Shown here: positions 35,072 to 43,690 of the stretch, in pieces
Numbering within the stretch: position 1 is the stretch's first letter
Layout: every line of letters begins with the position of its first letter
NCBI GenBank assembly: GCA_963803845.1
Contig: CAWDNZ010000004.1
Span: 1,612,001 to 1,676,000 of the forward strand
Origin: JABDIY01 sp963803845
GTDB lineage: Bacteria; Actinomycetota; Acidimicrobiia; Acidimicrobiales; SZUA-35
Direction of reading: 5' to 3'
Length of the DNA: 64,000 nucleotides
The notes under the pieces: model-generated
Told to the model about the DNA's origin: nothing
Databases searched by the model: none
Seen by the model: only the letters and a program-made list of their open reading frames with translations
Program-made: the position numbers and the translations under genes

Positions 35072-35872
35072 CTAGGAGAAGGGCCGGCCCAGGAGTGTCT
35101 GGGTTCCGTGGGCCACCACCCCGAGCTCGTCACAGAGTGTGCTGGCGCACACGCCGGTTCCTTTGGGGCCGAGGCGGGTGGTGGCGTCGGTTCTTATCCA
35201 TTCACCGACCGGTGGCCGCACGAAGGCGACGTCGAGATCGGAGTTGATCATCCCGTAGCCGCTGGCGGTAGACAGGACCGCGCTCACTCCGCTGGCGATA
35301 TCGGCCACCGCCATCACTCGTTGCTGGCCGGTTGCGTCTTCACCGGAGATCACCGGCCTGTTAAGCCGTTGCCAGCAGAGTGCGGATCCCGGGGAATCGA
35401 AGTCGCCGACTTCCCAGCGGTGATCCAGTGCTTTCTGGTGGAACGTGAGATGGTCTTGACCTACGAACCAGGCCGGTGCTTCACGTTGTGTCTCGGCCCC
35501 GGGAACCGTGAACGGTCCGTCGCTTTCTGGCGACTCGGAGACGACCGGTTTGGATTGGCGGAGAATGCGGGCTCGGGCCCGGGCCACGAGTCTGCCGTCG
35601 CTGAGCAGTTCGGCAACCGCTACCTGGACACGGCGGCTGAGCTGCTGCCGCTCGGTGGTGAACGTGAGCGGCGCCAGCGGTACGGGGGCCAGCAGTTCCA
35701 CCGACATACGAGCGATCCAGTGGTCTGGTTCGGTTTCGCCCTCGATCAGTCGTTGCAGCAGTGCGGCCGGTGGCCCGCCGTGCTGGGCGTCGGCCATCCA
35801 TGGGCCCCTGGTGTATTCGGTTGGCTGGATGAGCTCGCCGTGAAACTCATAGAGGGCGGCCACTATCGCCAC
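35072..35872 (-). CDS. TesB-like acyl-CoA thioesterase family protein
   Basis: A 266-residue double hot-dog protein: PWMADAQHGGPPAALLQRLIE, RMSVELLAPVPLAPLTF near the N-terminus and NSDLDVAFVRPPVGEW in the second half, as in the thioesterase-like superfamily. It likely hydrolyses an acyl-CoA. It overlaps the upstream enolase-superfamily gene by 10 bases, so the two form an operon, perhaps for catabolism of an acid that enters as a CoA ester. Confidence 0.82.
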   Translation of the reverse strand: MAIVAALYEFHGELIQPTEYTRGPWMADAQHGGPPAALLQRLIEGETEPDHWIARMSVELLAPVPLAPLTFTTERQQLSRRVQVAVAELLSDGRLVARARARILRQSKPVVSESPESDGPFTVPGAETQREAPAWFVGQDHLTFHQKALDHRWEVGDFDSPGSALCWQRLNRPVISGEDATGQQRVMAVADIASGVSAVLSTASGYGMINSDLDVAFVRPPVGEWIRTDATTRLGPKGTGVCASTLCDELGVVAHGTQTLLGRPFS

Positions 35873-37056
35873 GGCATCTCCAGGTGGAGGAGGTCGCCGT
35901 CGTAAGGGTGAGCCCGAGCAACGTCCTCGTCCAGCTCAACCCCCAGGCCCGGTGCGGTAGGGACGGTCACGTGGCCCTCCGCCCACTGGAGCGGCTTCTG
36001 GAGGAGCTCCGCGTGGAAACCGCCGAAGTCGAGAATGGCTTCGAGGAGGAGGAAGTTTGGTGCCATCGCCGCTACGGCAATGTTGGCCGCCGCCCCGATC
36101 GGACCGTTGTACAGGTGCGGTGCGATGTGGGCATGGTGGGCCTCTGCGATCGCCGCAACCTTGCGGGCTTCCAGGATTCCCCCTACCCGGCTGGTGTTCA
36201 GCTGGGCGATGTGGAGAGCGCCCGAGGAAAGCAACGGGGCGAATTCGTACTTGGTGGCCAGTCGTTCTCCGGCCGCAATCGGAATGCTGGTGCCAGCGGC
36301 GACTGCGGCCATGGAACCCGCGACGTCGGGCGGAACAGGTTCTTCAAACCAGAGCGGTTCGAAACGCTCGATCCGGCGGGCGAGCCGCAAGGCTCCTGCC
36401 GGGGTGAACTGCCCGTGCGTCCCGAAGCAGATGTCGGCGTGCGACCCCACGGCTTCGCGAATGGCTCCCACCATCGCTTCGGCCAAGTCCAGCCGGTCTA
36501 GTGATGGCATCCGAGGATCGCTGGCGTAGTAGCCGCCCATCGGATCCAGTTTCACCGCCGTGTGACCAGCGGCAACATAGGCTGCGCCGGTCTCGGCGGC
36601 GATCGAGGGTGTGTCGTAAACGCCGGTGTTGGCGTAGATGTCTTCGCCAGGATCCAGGGGATAGAGGTAGGTGTAGGTACGCAGCGAATCCCGCACCCTG
36701 CCCCCCAGAAGTTCGGTGATCGGCAGGTCCACCGCCTTGCCGGCGATGTCCCAGCAGGCCATTTCGATGCCGCTGAAGATCCCCATTAATGACAGGTCGG
36801 GGCGCTGGGTGAAGCCGCGGCTGTAGACGGACCGGAAGAGCCGTTCGATCGATCGGGGGTCGGTTCCCAACACGTCCCGCTCGATCACGTCCTTGGCCAT
36901 CGCTGCGATCGTGTGGGGTGCGAAGGTGGCGGCATAGATCTCGCCGTAGCCCACGAGCCCGGCGTCGGTCACCAGCTTGACGAAGACGAAGTAGCGACCG
37001 CCATAATGCGGCGGGGGAGTGCCAACAACGAATATTTCGTACTCGGACAGCTTCAC
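35863..37056 (-). CDS. Mandelate racemase/muconate lactonizing enzyme family protein (acid-sugar dehydratase-like)
   Basis: From GTG 37056 it is 397 residues. The enolase-superfamily barrel is clear: HTAVKLDPMGG (Lys base on strand 2), then DICFGTHGQFTP, LWFEEPVPPD, IPIAAGERL and an IAPHLYNGPIGAA segment. The arrangement with His in the barrel and a C-terminal HLYNGP resembles galactonate and related acid-sugar dehydratases. TACGGT sits seven bases before GTG 37056, favouring this start over the in-frame GTG at 37116. First gene of a two-gene operon with the thioesterase. Confidence 0.88.
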   Translation of the reverse strand: MKLSEYEIFVVGTPPPHYGGRYFVFVKLVTDAGLVGYGEIYAATFAPHTIAAMAKDVIERDVLGTDPRSIERLFRSVYSRGFTQRPDLSLMGIFSGIEMACWDIAGKAVDLPITELLGGRVRDSLRTYTYLYPLDPGEDIYANTGVYDTPSIAAETGAAYVAAGHTAVKLDPMGGYYASDPRMPSLDRLDLAEAMVGAIREAVGSHADICFGTHGQFTPAGALRLARRIERFEPLWFEEPVPPDVAGSMAAVAAGTSIPIAAGERLATKYEFAPLLSSGALHIAQLNTSRVGGILEARKVAAIAEAHHAHIAPHLYNGPIGAAANIAVAAMAPNFLLLEAILDFGGFHAELLQKPLQWAEGHVTVPTAPGLGVELDEDVARAHPYDGDLLHLEMPWR

Positions 37057-37063
37057 CCGCAGA

Positions 37064-37069
37064 ACCGTA
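37064..37069 (-). promoter_or_regulatory. Leaderless -10 box, MR/MLE-family gene
   Basis: TACGGT on the minus strand, seven bases before GTG 37056. Confidence 0.5.
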
Positions 37070-37081
37070 TCGGTCCGGCGG

Positions 37082-37087
37082 TATCCT
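37082..37087 (+). promoter_or_regulatory. Candidate -10 box of rpsO
   Basis: TATCCT on the plus strand about 80 bases before rpsO, back to back with the minus-strand box at 37064. No clear -35. Confidence 0.3.
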
Positions 37088-37170
37088 TTCGGGCTGCTGT
37101 CCCGTGGTGTAACCACGATGACGGCTGGACCCGAGGACCACCCTCTTCACCACTACGAAAGAGTTCCACC

Positions 37171-37449
37171 ATGAGCAAACCAGCTGCCAATCTTACTCCC
37201 AAGGGTGACACCATCGCCAAACACGGCCGAGGGGAAGGCGATACCGGATCACCCGAGGTCCAGATCGCTCTCCTGACCGACCGGATCGTTCATCTGACCG
37301 ATCACTTGTCGACTCACAAGAAGGATCACCACAGCCGTCGTGGTCTGCTCATGCTGGTCGGTCGTCGTCGTCGCATGCTCGATTACTTGGCGGCCATCGA
37401 CGTCGAGCGTTACCGCTCCCTCATCGCCGAACTTGGTCTCCGCAAGTAA
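37171..37449 (+). CDS. rpsO: 30S ribosomal protein S15
   Basis: The product is 92 residues. The core GEGDTGSPEVQIALLTDRI, LTDHLSTHKKDHHSRRGLL and RRRRMLDYLAAIDVERY are typical S15. The protein binds 16S rRNA early in 30S assembly. ATG 37171 (MSKPAAN) starts a slightly unusual N-terminus of about a dozen extra residues. It is followed by a 589-base spacer and pnp. Confidence 0.97.
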   Translation: MSKPAANLTPKGDTIAKHGRGEGDTGSPEVQIALLTDRIVHLTDHLSTHKKDHHSRRGLLMLVGRRRRMLDYLAAIDVERYRSLIAELGLRK

Positions 37450-37528
37450 AAGGGGTTGCCAGCGTCTTTCTGGCGAGCTCGCGATCGCTTGGAACATGAT
37501 TGCGCGAACCCAAGAACCTGTGCTGTCG

Positions 37529-37581
37529 CCTCCGGCGGCCGTTCTGCCGCCACGGAGGCGGGCCTACTCGGCGCTCCACTA
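37529..37581 (+). repeat. Dispersed GC-rich repeat, copy A in rpsO-pnp spacer
   Basis: CCTCCGGCGGCCGTT, CTGCCGCCACGGAGGC and, further on, GGCGCTCCACTA. The core matches the 43170 array (CCTCCGGGGGCCGTT, GCCGCCACGGAGGC), and the last part matches the reverse complement of the nusA repeat (GGCGCTCCACTA). Confidence 0.7.
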
Positions 37582-37701
37582 ACTGCGTCAACAGGTGTGG
37601 CTTTAACTGCTCACTAGGCTTCGCTTCGCGTTTCACCTCCCGGAGGGATGATGGCGTTGCCGCTAACGGCAATTGCAGGTAACGCTGTAGTCAGTGTTTG
37701 G

Positions 37702-37748
37702 CCCGGAGGCGGCGCCACCGTGGCGATGGAACGGCCCCGCTGGAGGCG
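37702..37748 (-). repeat. Dispersed GC-rich repeat, inverted copy B in rpsO-pnp spacer
   Basis: On the minus strand it reads CGCCTCCAGCGGGGCCGTT, then CCATCGCCACGGTGGCGCCG: a diverged copy of the same core, inverted relative to copy A about 120 bases away. Confidence 0.55.
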
Positions 37749-37993
37749 ACAAGCATCGTCTACACGGGTTCGCGCAGTCACGTTCGAGGCGACAGTGCAG
37801 GTTCGCGCAGATCATTTTCCAAGTGTCACGATCCCCAGGAGTCACATTGCGACGCAGTTGCATTCATAACGAGTAGAGTTATGCCGACGGGTAACCGTCA
37901 CGGTAGTTGCAGAGCCTGGTTTCTGGCTCCCGAGCGCTCATAGAAGAGTCCGGTTCGGTGGCTGCAATCTAGGATCTGACGCTGCCGCTAGCT

Positions 37994-38010
37994 CCAGCGA
38001 GGGTCGCTGG
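37994..38010 (+). promoter_or_regulatory. Hairpin in the pnp leader
   Basis: CCAGCGA, GGG, TCGCTGG: a perfect 7-base stem about 30 bases before pnp. Leader stem-loops take part in pnp autocontrol in enteric bacteria; whether this one does is inference. Confidence 0.5.
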
Positions 38011-38038
38011 CGCGTCAATTCAAGAAAAAGGAGCATCA

Positions 38039-40496
38039 ATGGCTGATGCTGTAGTAGTAAGCGGAACCGTCACCTCTGGTGATGGTCCCGACATGCGCCT
38101 GGAAACAGGCAAGATGGCCGGTCTGGCCAGTGGCTCGGTAGTTGCCCGTATGGGCGATACCCAGGTTCTGGTAGCGGCCACCGGTGCCCGTCACGTACGT
38201 GAGGGCATCGATTTCTTCCCACTCACCGTGGACGTCGAAGAGCGTTCCTACGCTGCCGGCAAGATCCCCGGATCGTTCTTCCGTCGTGAAGCCCGGGCCT
38301 CGGACCATGCCACCCTCACCTGCCGTCTGATCGACCGCCCGTTGCGGCCCTCGTTCCCCGGCGGATTCCGCAACGAGGTCCACGTGGTCGTCACCGTTCA
38401 GTCGGCTGACCAGAAGAACCCCTATGACGTTCTCGCCATCAACGCAGCTTCTGCAGCCTTGATGATTTCCGACGTACCCTTCGACGGCCCCATCGGCGCC
38501 GTCCGCCTGGCCTACACCACCGATGGTGAATGGCTGCCCCATCCCACCTACGCCGAAGGCGATGAGTCCTCGTTCGAAATCGTCGTGGCCGGTCGTCAGC
38601 TGGACAACGGCGATATCGCCGTGATGATGGTGGAAGCCGGTGGCACCGCCACCCAGTGGATGAATGGCGAGAACGGCGCCCCCAAGGTCGACGAAGCCGC
38701 CCTGGCTGAAGCCCTCAAGGAATCCGAGCAATACATCAAAGAAGCGATCGCTCTTCAGAACCAACTCGTCGAAGCCGTTGGTGGCCGTAAGCCGGTCATG
38801 GAGTTCGTCCCCCAGGTGGACTACACCGACGAGCAGATGGCTGCCGTCTCCGAGCTGGCCGAGGCCCGCATGGTCGAGGTCATGAGCATGGCGGACAAAG
38901 CCGAACGCGGCGCTGCCGAAGGTGCGCTGAAGAGCGAAGTGCTCGAAAAGCTTTTGCCTCGGTTCGGCGATGGCAACCCAATTGCCGAGAAGCAGCTGAA
39001 AGCAGCATTCCGCTCGCTGAGCAAGGCGGTCGTTCGTCGTCGCATCGTGAACGACGGTGCCCGAATCGACGGTCGCACCCCGTCAGAGCTTCGACCCCTC
39101 TCCGCAGAGGTTGGCGTTCTACCACGCGTGCACGGTTCCGGCTTGTTCCAGCGGGGTGAAACCCAGGTACTCAACGTCACCACGTTGGGTATGGGACGGA
39201 TGGACCAGATGATCGACGGCATTGATCCGCTGGAGCGCAAGAAGTACATGCACCACTACAACTTCCCGCCCTTCTCCACTGGTGAAACCGGCTTCATGCG
39301 GGGCCCGAAGCGTCGTGAGATTGGCCATGGCCTCCTGGCCGAGCGGGCCTTGGTGCCAGTGATCCCGTCCCAGGAGGACTGGCCCTACACCCTTCGGCTG
39401 GTCTCCGACGTACTCACTTCCAACGGCTCCACCTCCATGGCGTCGGTCTGCGGTTCTTCGCTGAGCCTCATGGATGCCGGTGTTCCCATCAAGGCTCCAG
39501 TCGCCGGCATCGCAATGGGCCTGGTGTACGCCGAAGGCAAATACACCACCCTCACCGACATCCTCGGCGCCGAAGATGCCTTCGGTGACATGGACTTCAA
39601 GGTGGCCGGAACCTCCGAGTTCGTGACCGCACTCCAGCTCGACACCAAGATCGACGGCATCCCCGCCGACGTTCTCGCCGACGCATTGAATCAAGCCAGG
39701 GAGGCCCGGTTGGCGATCCTGGCGGTCATGAACGAGGCAATCGCTGCGCCACGCGCTCGAGGTCACCGAGTACGCACCGAAGATCATCTCCTTCGAAATC
39801 CCGATCGACAAGATCGGCGAGGTCATCGGCCCCAAGGGCAAGGTGATCAACGCCATCCAAGCCGAGACCGGCGCCAACATCAGTGTTGACGACGACGGCA
39901 TGGTTGGCATTGTGTCCATCGCATCCCCGGACAAGACCATCGTTGACGAAGCCGAGCGTCAGATCAAACTGATCCTCGACCCACCAACTGCCGATGTTGG
40001 CCAGACCTACCCCGGCAAGGTGGTGAACATCACCAAGTTTGGTGCGTTTGTCAACATCCTGCCCGGCCGTGACGGTCTTCTGCACATCTCGAAGATCGGT
40101 GGCGGCAAGCGAATCAACAAGGTCGAAGACGTCCTTGAACTGGGCCAATCTGTCGACGTAGTAGTTGAGGACATCGATCCCAACGGCAAGGTCTCGCTCC
40201 GTATGGCAGGCGATGGTGCCACCGAGCAGGTGCAGCAGCGGGCCGAACGGTCTGTGGCCTCCAGCTCAAGCTCTGCCGCTGAATCGGGCGAATCCGACAA
40301 TTCCGCCGAAGGGTCCGCCGGTAACGCCGTTTCGATGTCGTTTGAGGACGACTTCGAGTCCGCCGTTGGCGAGGAATTCGGGGATCTCGGTCCCGAGGGC
40401 GCAGAGATCTCCGATGGCGGCGGCAACAAGGGCCGTGGTCGGGGTAGCCGTGGAGGCGGACGTGGCGACCGAGGTGGTCGCGGTCGCGGCCGCTAA
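38039..40496 (+). CDS. pnp: Polyribonucleotide nucleotidyltransferase, frameshifted in this sequence
   Basis: PNPase spans two frames. From ATG 38039 (AAAAAGGAG upstream) the first frame encodes both RNase PH domains (LRLVSDVLTSNGSTSMASVC near residue 455) to residue about 571, where a +1 shift near 39749-39756 breaks it; unshifted translation ends at 39889. The second frame then continues ALEVTEYAPKIISFEIPIDK, the KH domain (GEVIGPKGKVINAIQ) and the S1 domain (GQTYPGKVVNITKFGAFV) to 40496. Loss of one CG pair from a CGCG tract explains the shift. After S1 there is an acidic Ser-rich linker and an RGG-rich end. PNPase degrades RNA 3' to 5' with phosphate. Sequencing error or a real lesion cannot be told apart here. 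Confidence 0.9.
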
Positions 40497-40523
40497 CTCA
40501 GCAACTCTGAATCGCTAACGCTG

Positions 40524-40560
40524 AACGATCCCGGCTTCGGCCGGGATCGTTCGTGTTTTG
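40524..40560 (+). terminator. Rho-independent terminator after pnp
   Basis: AACGATCCCGGC, TTCG loop, GCCGGGATCGTT: a perfect 12-base stem (40524-40535 with 40540-40551) followed by CGTGTTTTG. Placed 28 bases after the pnp stop. Confidence 0.88.
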
Positions 40561-40707
40561 GTGACGGGAGCCTGCGTCGCTCCTGTAGCTCACCCAAAGG
40601 GTTTGCCTCGGACTGCTCGCCGGACCACCTCCACCGTGGAGCAATCACGATCTCGACTTGTTCCAGTTTGGGGGTGGCTTTTCGAGAATCGCTGCGCGTA
40701 TTGGATG

Positions 40708-40713
40708 TAGGCT
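40708..40713 (+). promoter_or_regulatory. Leaderless -10 box of dapB
   Basis: TAGGCT, six bases before ATG 40720. The same hexamer at the same distance precedes ATG 41600. Confidence 0.55.
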
Positions 40714-40719
40714 CGGCAG

Positions 40720-41504
40720 ATGATCCGCGTCGGAGTCTTCGGAGCAGGAGGCCGGATGGGCGTCACGGTCTGCCAGGCGGTCACCGCCGACCCTGCGCTC
40801 GAACTGGTGGCTGCGGTGGACCCCAGCCACGACGGTCTGGACGCTCGAAGGGTCATCGGGGTCGACGATGTTTCCTTCGACGTGTCCGGTGGTCCCGACG
40901 CCATGGCGGCCGCCGACGTGGAAGTGGCGATCGACTTCACAGCACCCTCGGCCGCTCGCTCTAATCTCAGCTACTGCGCCGAGAATGGCATCCATGCGGT
41001 GGTGGGAACGTCCGGGTTCACCGCCCCTGAGTTCGCTGCGATCGAGGCCAAGTTCACTCGCTCCAACTGCCTGATCGCTCCCAATTTCGCCATCGGCGCA
41101 GTGTTGATGATGCGGTTCGCCGAGATGGCGGCCCCCTTTTCGAGACTGCGGAAATCATTGAGTTTCATCACAACAGCAAGGTCGACGCTCCTAGTGGAAC
41201 TGCGCTGAGTACGGCCGAGCGGATGGCGGCAGCCAGTTCGGAGTGGGCTGAGGACCCCACCATCTCGGAAACGCTGCCCGGGGGTCGCGGCGCCAAGGGG
41301 CCGGGTTCGATTCCCATCCACTCGGTTCGAATGGTCGGGATGGTGGCCCATCAAGAAGTCGTCCTGGGCACCACCGGCCAAAGCTTGGTCATCCGGCATG
41401 ACACCACCGATCGATCCAGCTTCATGCCCGGTGTGATCCTTGCGGTGAAAGGAATTTCCAGCCTGCCCGGTCTCACCATCGGACTCGACGCACTCTTGGC
41501 CTGA
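40720..41504 (+). CDS. dapB: 4-hydroxy-tetrahydrodipicolinate reductase, frameshifted in this sequence
   Basis: DapB is split over two frames. From ATG 40720 the nucleotide-binding half (VGVFGAGGRMGVTVCQAV, then VVGTSGFTAPE and APNFAIGAVLMMRFAEMA) runs to 41138. At CCCCCTTTT (41132-41140) the frame must move by one base: one missing T restores FFETAEIIEFHHNSKVDAPS, then GTALSTAERMAAAS and the C-terminal half to 41504. Without the shift the frame stops at 41208. The restored length (about 261) is normal. The enzyme reduces HTPA in lysine and diaminopimelate synthesis, normally essential for the cell wall, so a homopolymer sequencing error is the simplest reading. Confidence 0.9.
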
Positions 41505-41587
41505 GGCCTACGCGGGTCGTCCTCCTCGGGCGCACCGTCAGCACCAGCAGGATTGTCCACCATCGGCCGACTCGAATACCGGGCCTC

Positions 41588-41593
41588 TAGGCT
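41588..41593 (+). promoter_or_regulatory. Leaderless -10 box, membrane protein gene
   Basis: TAGGCT, six bases before ATG 41600. Confidence 0.55.
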
Positions 41594-41599
41594 GTTTCC

Positions 41600-42340
41600 A
41601 TGACCCAACCGCCCCATGACCCGGCGGAGCGCCACGTCGGTGATGACGTCGGTGATGATACGGACTACGACCGGTTGGGTCTGCCCCCATGGTTGCTTCG
41701 GGTATCTATTGCGATCGCCGCAATCTCTCTTATTGCCTCATGGATCGGGAGCTTTTTGGCCCCCCAGTTCGTTGACAACAACCCTCGGCTGCTGATCGCG
41801 CTCAACCCGCGCAACAGCAATTTGGTTCTGGTCAGCAACCAGATCAGTGATGTCGCCTTCTTCACCATCGGGTTCGTTCGGCTGGTCTTCTCCGATCCTT
41901 TCAACTTCCTGCTGGGCCTCTATTTCGGTGAGCGGGCCTTCGCATGGGTGGAACGGCGTAGTCGGAGCTACGGCCCGTTCGTTCGGGATCTCGAACGGTT
42001 CTTCAAACGTTTTTCCTACGCTCTCGTCTTCCTCGCCCCCAATAACATCATCTGTATTCTCAGCGGTGCAACCGGCATGAAAGCCCGCTGGTTTTTCAGC
42101 CTCAACGCCGCAGGCACGCTCACTCGGCTGATTCTGATCAACCAGTTTGGGGCAACATTCGAGGGACCAATCGATTCGGTTCTTGGATTCGTCAAGGATT
42201 ACCGAACTCCCCTCCTCATCCTTTCCGGCCTCACCGTGGCATGGACCATCTTCGGAGAGTTCCGGGGTGACAACACCGAGTTGAAAACGCTGCGCGACCT
42301 GGAACGAGAAGTTTCCGACGATCACGAGAAGAAGGACTAA
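41600..42340 (+). CDS. Multi-pass membrane protein, possibly DedA/VTT-like
   Basis: A 246-residue protein with a charged N-terminus (about 30 residues), about five hydrophobic segments and a charged C-terminal tail. RSRSYGPFVRDLERFFKRFS followed by LVFLAPNNIICILSGATGM resembles the loop and re-entrant helix of DedA/VTT proteins, but the match is weak. Function unknown. Its 3' end carries an AGAAGGA ribosome site for the SURF1 gene five bases later, so the two are one operon. Confidence 0.75.
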   Translation: MTQPPHDPAERHVGDDVGDDTDYDRLGLPPWLLRVSIAIAAISLIASWIGSFLAPQFVDNNPRLLIALNPRNSNLVLVSNQISDVAFFTIGFVRLVFSDPFNFLLGLYFGERAFAWVERRSRSYGPFVRDLERFFKRFSYALVFLAPNNIICILSGATGMKARWFFSLNAAGTLTRLILINQFGATFEGPIDSVLGFVKDYRTPLLILSGLTVAWTIFGEFRGDNTELKTLRDLEREVSDDHEKKD

Positions 42341-42345
42341 TCGAG

Positions 42346-43143
42346 GTGGCAGTAGTGCAAGAGAGATCGGAGCATCGACGCAGCGAGCAGACCGCTGACT
42401 GGTCATTCGCCCGCTCGCCTCGATGGCTACTGTCTCATCTGTTCGTAGCCGCCACGGTCTGCTTATTCGTAGTGGCCGGAACGTGGCAACTGGATCGGCG
42501 GAGTCAACGCATTGTCGAGAACGAACGCGTTGCTGCCCGGGCTGATGCGCCAGCCCTGAGTGTGGCCGCGGCCGTGGTTTCGGGCAGCCCAGAGGAGGTG
42601 GACTTCCGCCGTGTTCAGGACGAGGGAATCTGGGTGGACACCGACGTGGTTCGGGTTGCAAACCGAAGCCTGAACGGAGTGGCCGGAGAATGGGTTGTCG
42701 GCTTGTTCGAAACCGTCGACGGGACCCGGGTGCTGGTTAACCGAGGATTTGTTCCCCTCAACGAAGTGATCGAGGAACCGATCGATCTCGGCTCGGGCAG
42801 CGATACCAGCGCAGTAAGCGGGTACCTGCGGACCAGTCGAATTCAGGAAGGTTTGACCGCTGCCGACACGGGCGAAGGGACGCTGGTTCCAAGACTCAAT
42901 GTTGATGCGATCGCCGCCCGTCTGGACAACCCCGATGTCGTGGGAATGTGGCTCCAACTGGAGGCGCCGGTGGGAACGGGCTTCCCCGAACTCGTCCCGC
43001 TGCCTGAACCCAGCAACGGACCACACCTGTCCTACGCCGGACAGTGGTTCCTCTTCGCGACTATGGGCGCCGGCGCTTACTGGCTGATCCTGCGCCGGAT
43101 CGCTCACCCGCAAAGCCGCACCGTCGTCCCGCCCCCGCTCTAA
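42346..43143 (+). CDS. SURF1 family cytochrome oxidase biogenesis protein
   Basis: A 265-residue protein with one membrane segment near each end. The SURF1 marks are visible: VVAGTWQLDRRSQR after the first helix, VLVNRGFVPL in the middle and GPHLSYAGQWFLFATM in front of the second helix. SURF1 helps insert haem a into cytochrome c oxidase subunit I, which implies an aa3-type oxidase in this organism. GTG start at 42346. The stop is immediately followed by the repeat array. Confidence 0.92.
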   Translation: MAVVQERSEHRRSEQTADWSFARSPRWLLSHLFVAATVCLFVVAGTWQLDRRSQRIVENERVAARADAPALSVAAAVVSGSPEEVDFRRVQDEGIWVDTDVVRVANRSLNGVAGEWVVGLFETVDGTRVLVNRGFVPLNEVIEEPIDLGSGSDTSAVSGYLRTSRIQEGLTAADTGEGTLVPRLNVDAIAARLDNPDVVGMWLQLEAPVGTGFPELVPLPEPSNGPHLSYAGQWFLFATMGAGAYWLILRRIAHPQSRTVVPPPL

Positions 43144-43186
43144 TTCCCTCCGGGGGGCGTTCTCTAATTCCCTCCGGGGGCCGTTC
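43139..43186 (+). repeat. 24-base duplication at the SURF1 stop
   Basis: CTCTAATTCCCTCCGGGGG with CGTT occurs twice in tandem (starting 43139 and 43163). The first copy contains the SURF1 stop codon, and the second leads into the 92-base array. Confidence 0.65.
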
Positions 43187-43690
43187 ACACGCCACGGATG
43201 CTTTGCCTTCGGCGTGGCAACAGATGTTTGGTGAACTGGCAGTCGGACTGCTCAGGGCTTACCCTCCGGGGGCCGTTCACACGCCACGGATGCTTTGCCT
43301 TCGGCGTGGCAACAGATGTTTGGTGAACTGGCGGTCGGACTGCTCAGGGCTTACCCTCCGGGGGCCGTTCACACGCCACGGATGCTTTGCCTTCGGCGTG
43401 GCAACAGATGTTTGGTGAGCTGGCGGTCGGACTGCTCAGGGCTTACCCTCCGGGGGCCGTTCGCCGCCATGGAGGCTCGCCTTCGGCGTGGCAACAGATG
43501 TTTGGTGAACTGGCGGTCGGACTGCTCAGGGCTTACCCTCCGGGGGCCGTTCACACGCCACGGATGCTTTGCCTTCGGCGTGGCAACAGATGTTTGGTGA
43601 ACTGGCAGTCGGACTGCTCAGGGCTTACCCTCCGGGGGCCGTTCGCCGCCACGGAGGCTCGCCTGCGGCGTGGCAACAGATGCTTCATTT
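43170..43690 (+). repeat. 92-base tandem array of a GC-rich palindromic repeat
   Basis: Units begin CCCTCCGGGGGCCGTT at 43170, 43262, 43354, 43446, 43536 and 43628 (spacing 92, 92, 92, 90, 92); the sixth is partial. Each holds a GCCACG...CGTGGC hairpin, CAACAGATGTTTGGTGA and GGACTGCTCAGGGCTTA. Two arm types alternate: TCACACGCCACGGATGCTTTG and TCGCCGCCACGGAGGCTC. There are no unique spacers, so this is not CRISPR. Open frames along the array are products of the repetition. Confidence 0.92.

Larger units (their letters stand above)
37450..38038. other. rpsO-pnp spacer carrying repeat elements
   Basis: This long spacer between normally adjacent genes holds two diverged copies of the dispersed repeat in inverted orientation (37529-37581 and 37702-37748), a TAGGAT candidate -10 box (37970-37975) and a perfect hairpin at 37994-38010 in the pnp leader. 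The rest (about 37750-37960) shows nothing I can name. Confidence 0.6.

Noticed and set aside
39749..39756. Programmed +1 frameshift in pnp
   Set aside because: No slippery codon context with a stop, and no precedent for pnp; loss of one CG pair is simpler.
41300..41340. tRNA-like GGGTTCGATTCCC string
   Set aside because: It lies within dapB codons (GPGSIPIHS) and no acceptor stem or cloverleaf surrounds it.
42318..42337. CACGAGAAGAAGGACTA occurs at the 3' ends of both the 41600-42340 gene and gnd (60723-60740)
   Set aside because: Both are end-of-gene ribosome sites for the next gene, and the shared HEKKD ending is probably coincidence of purine-rich sequence.
43170..43690. Possible CRISPR array
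   Set aside because: The whole 92-base unit is repeated; there are no unique spacers, and no cas genes are nearby.
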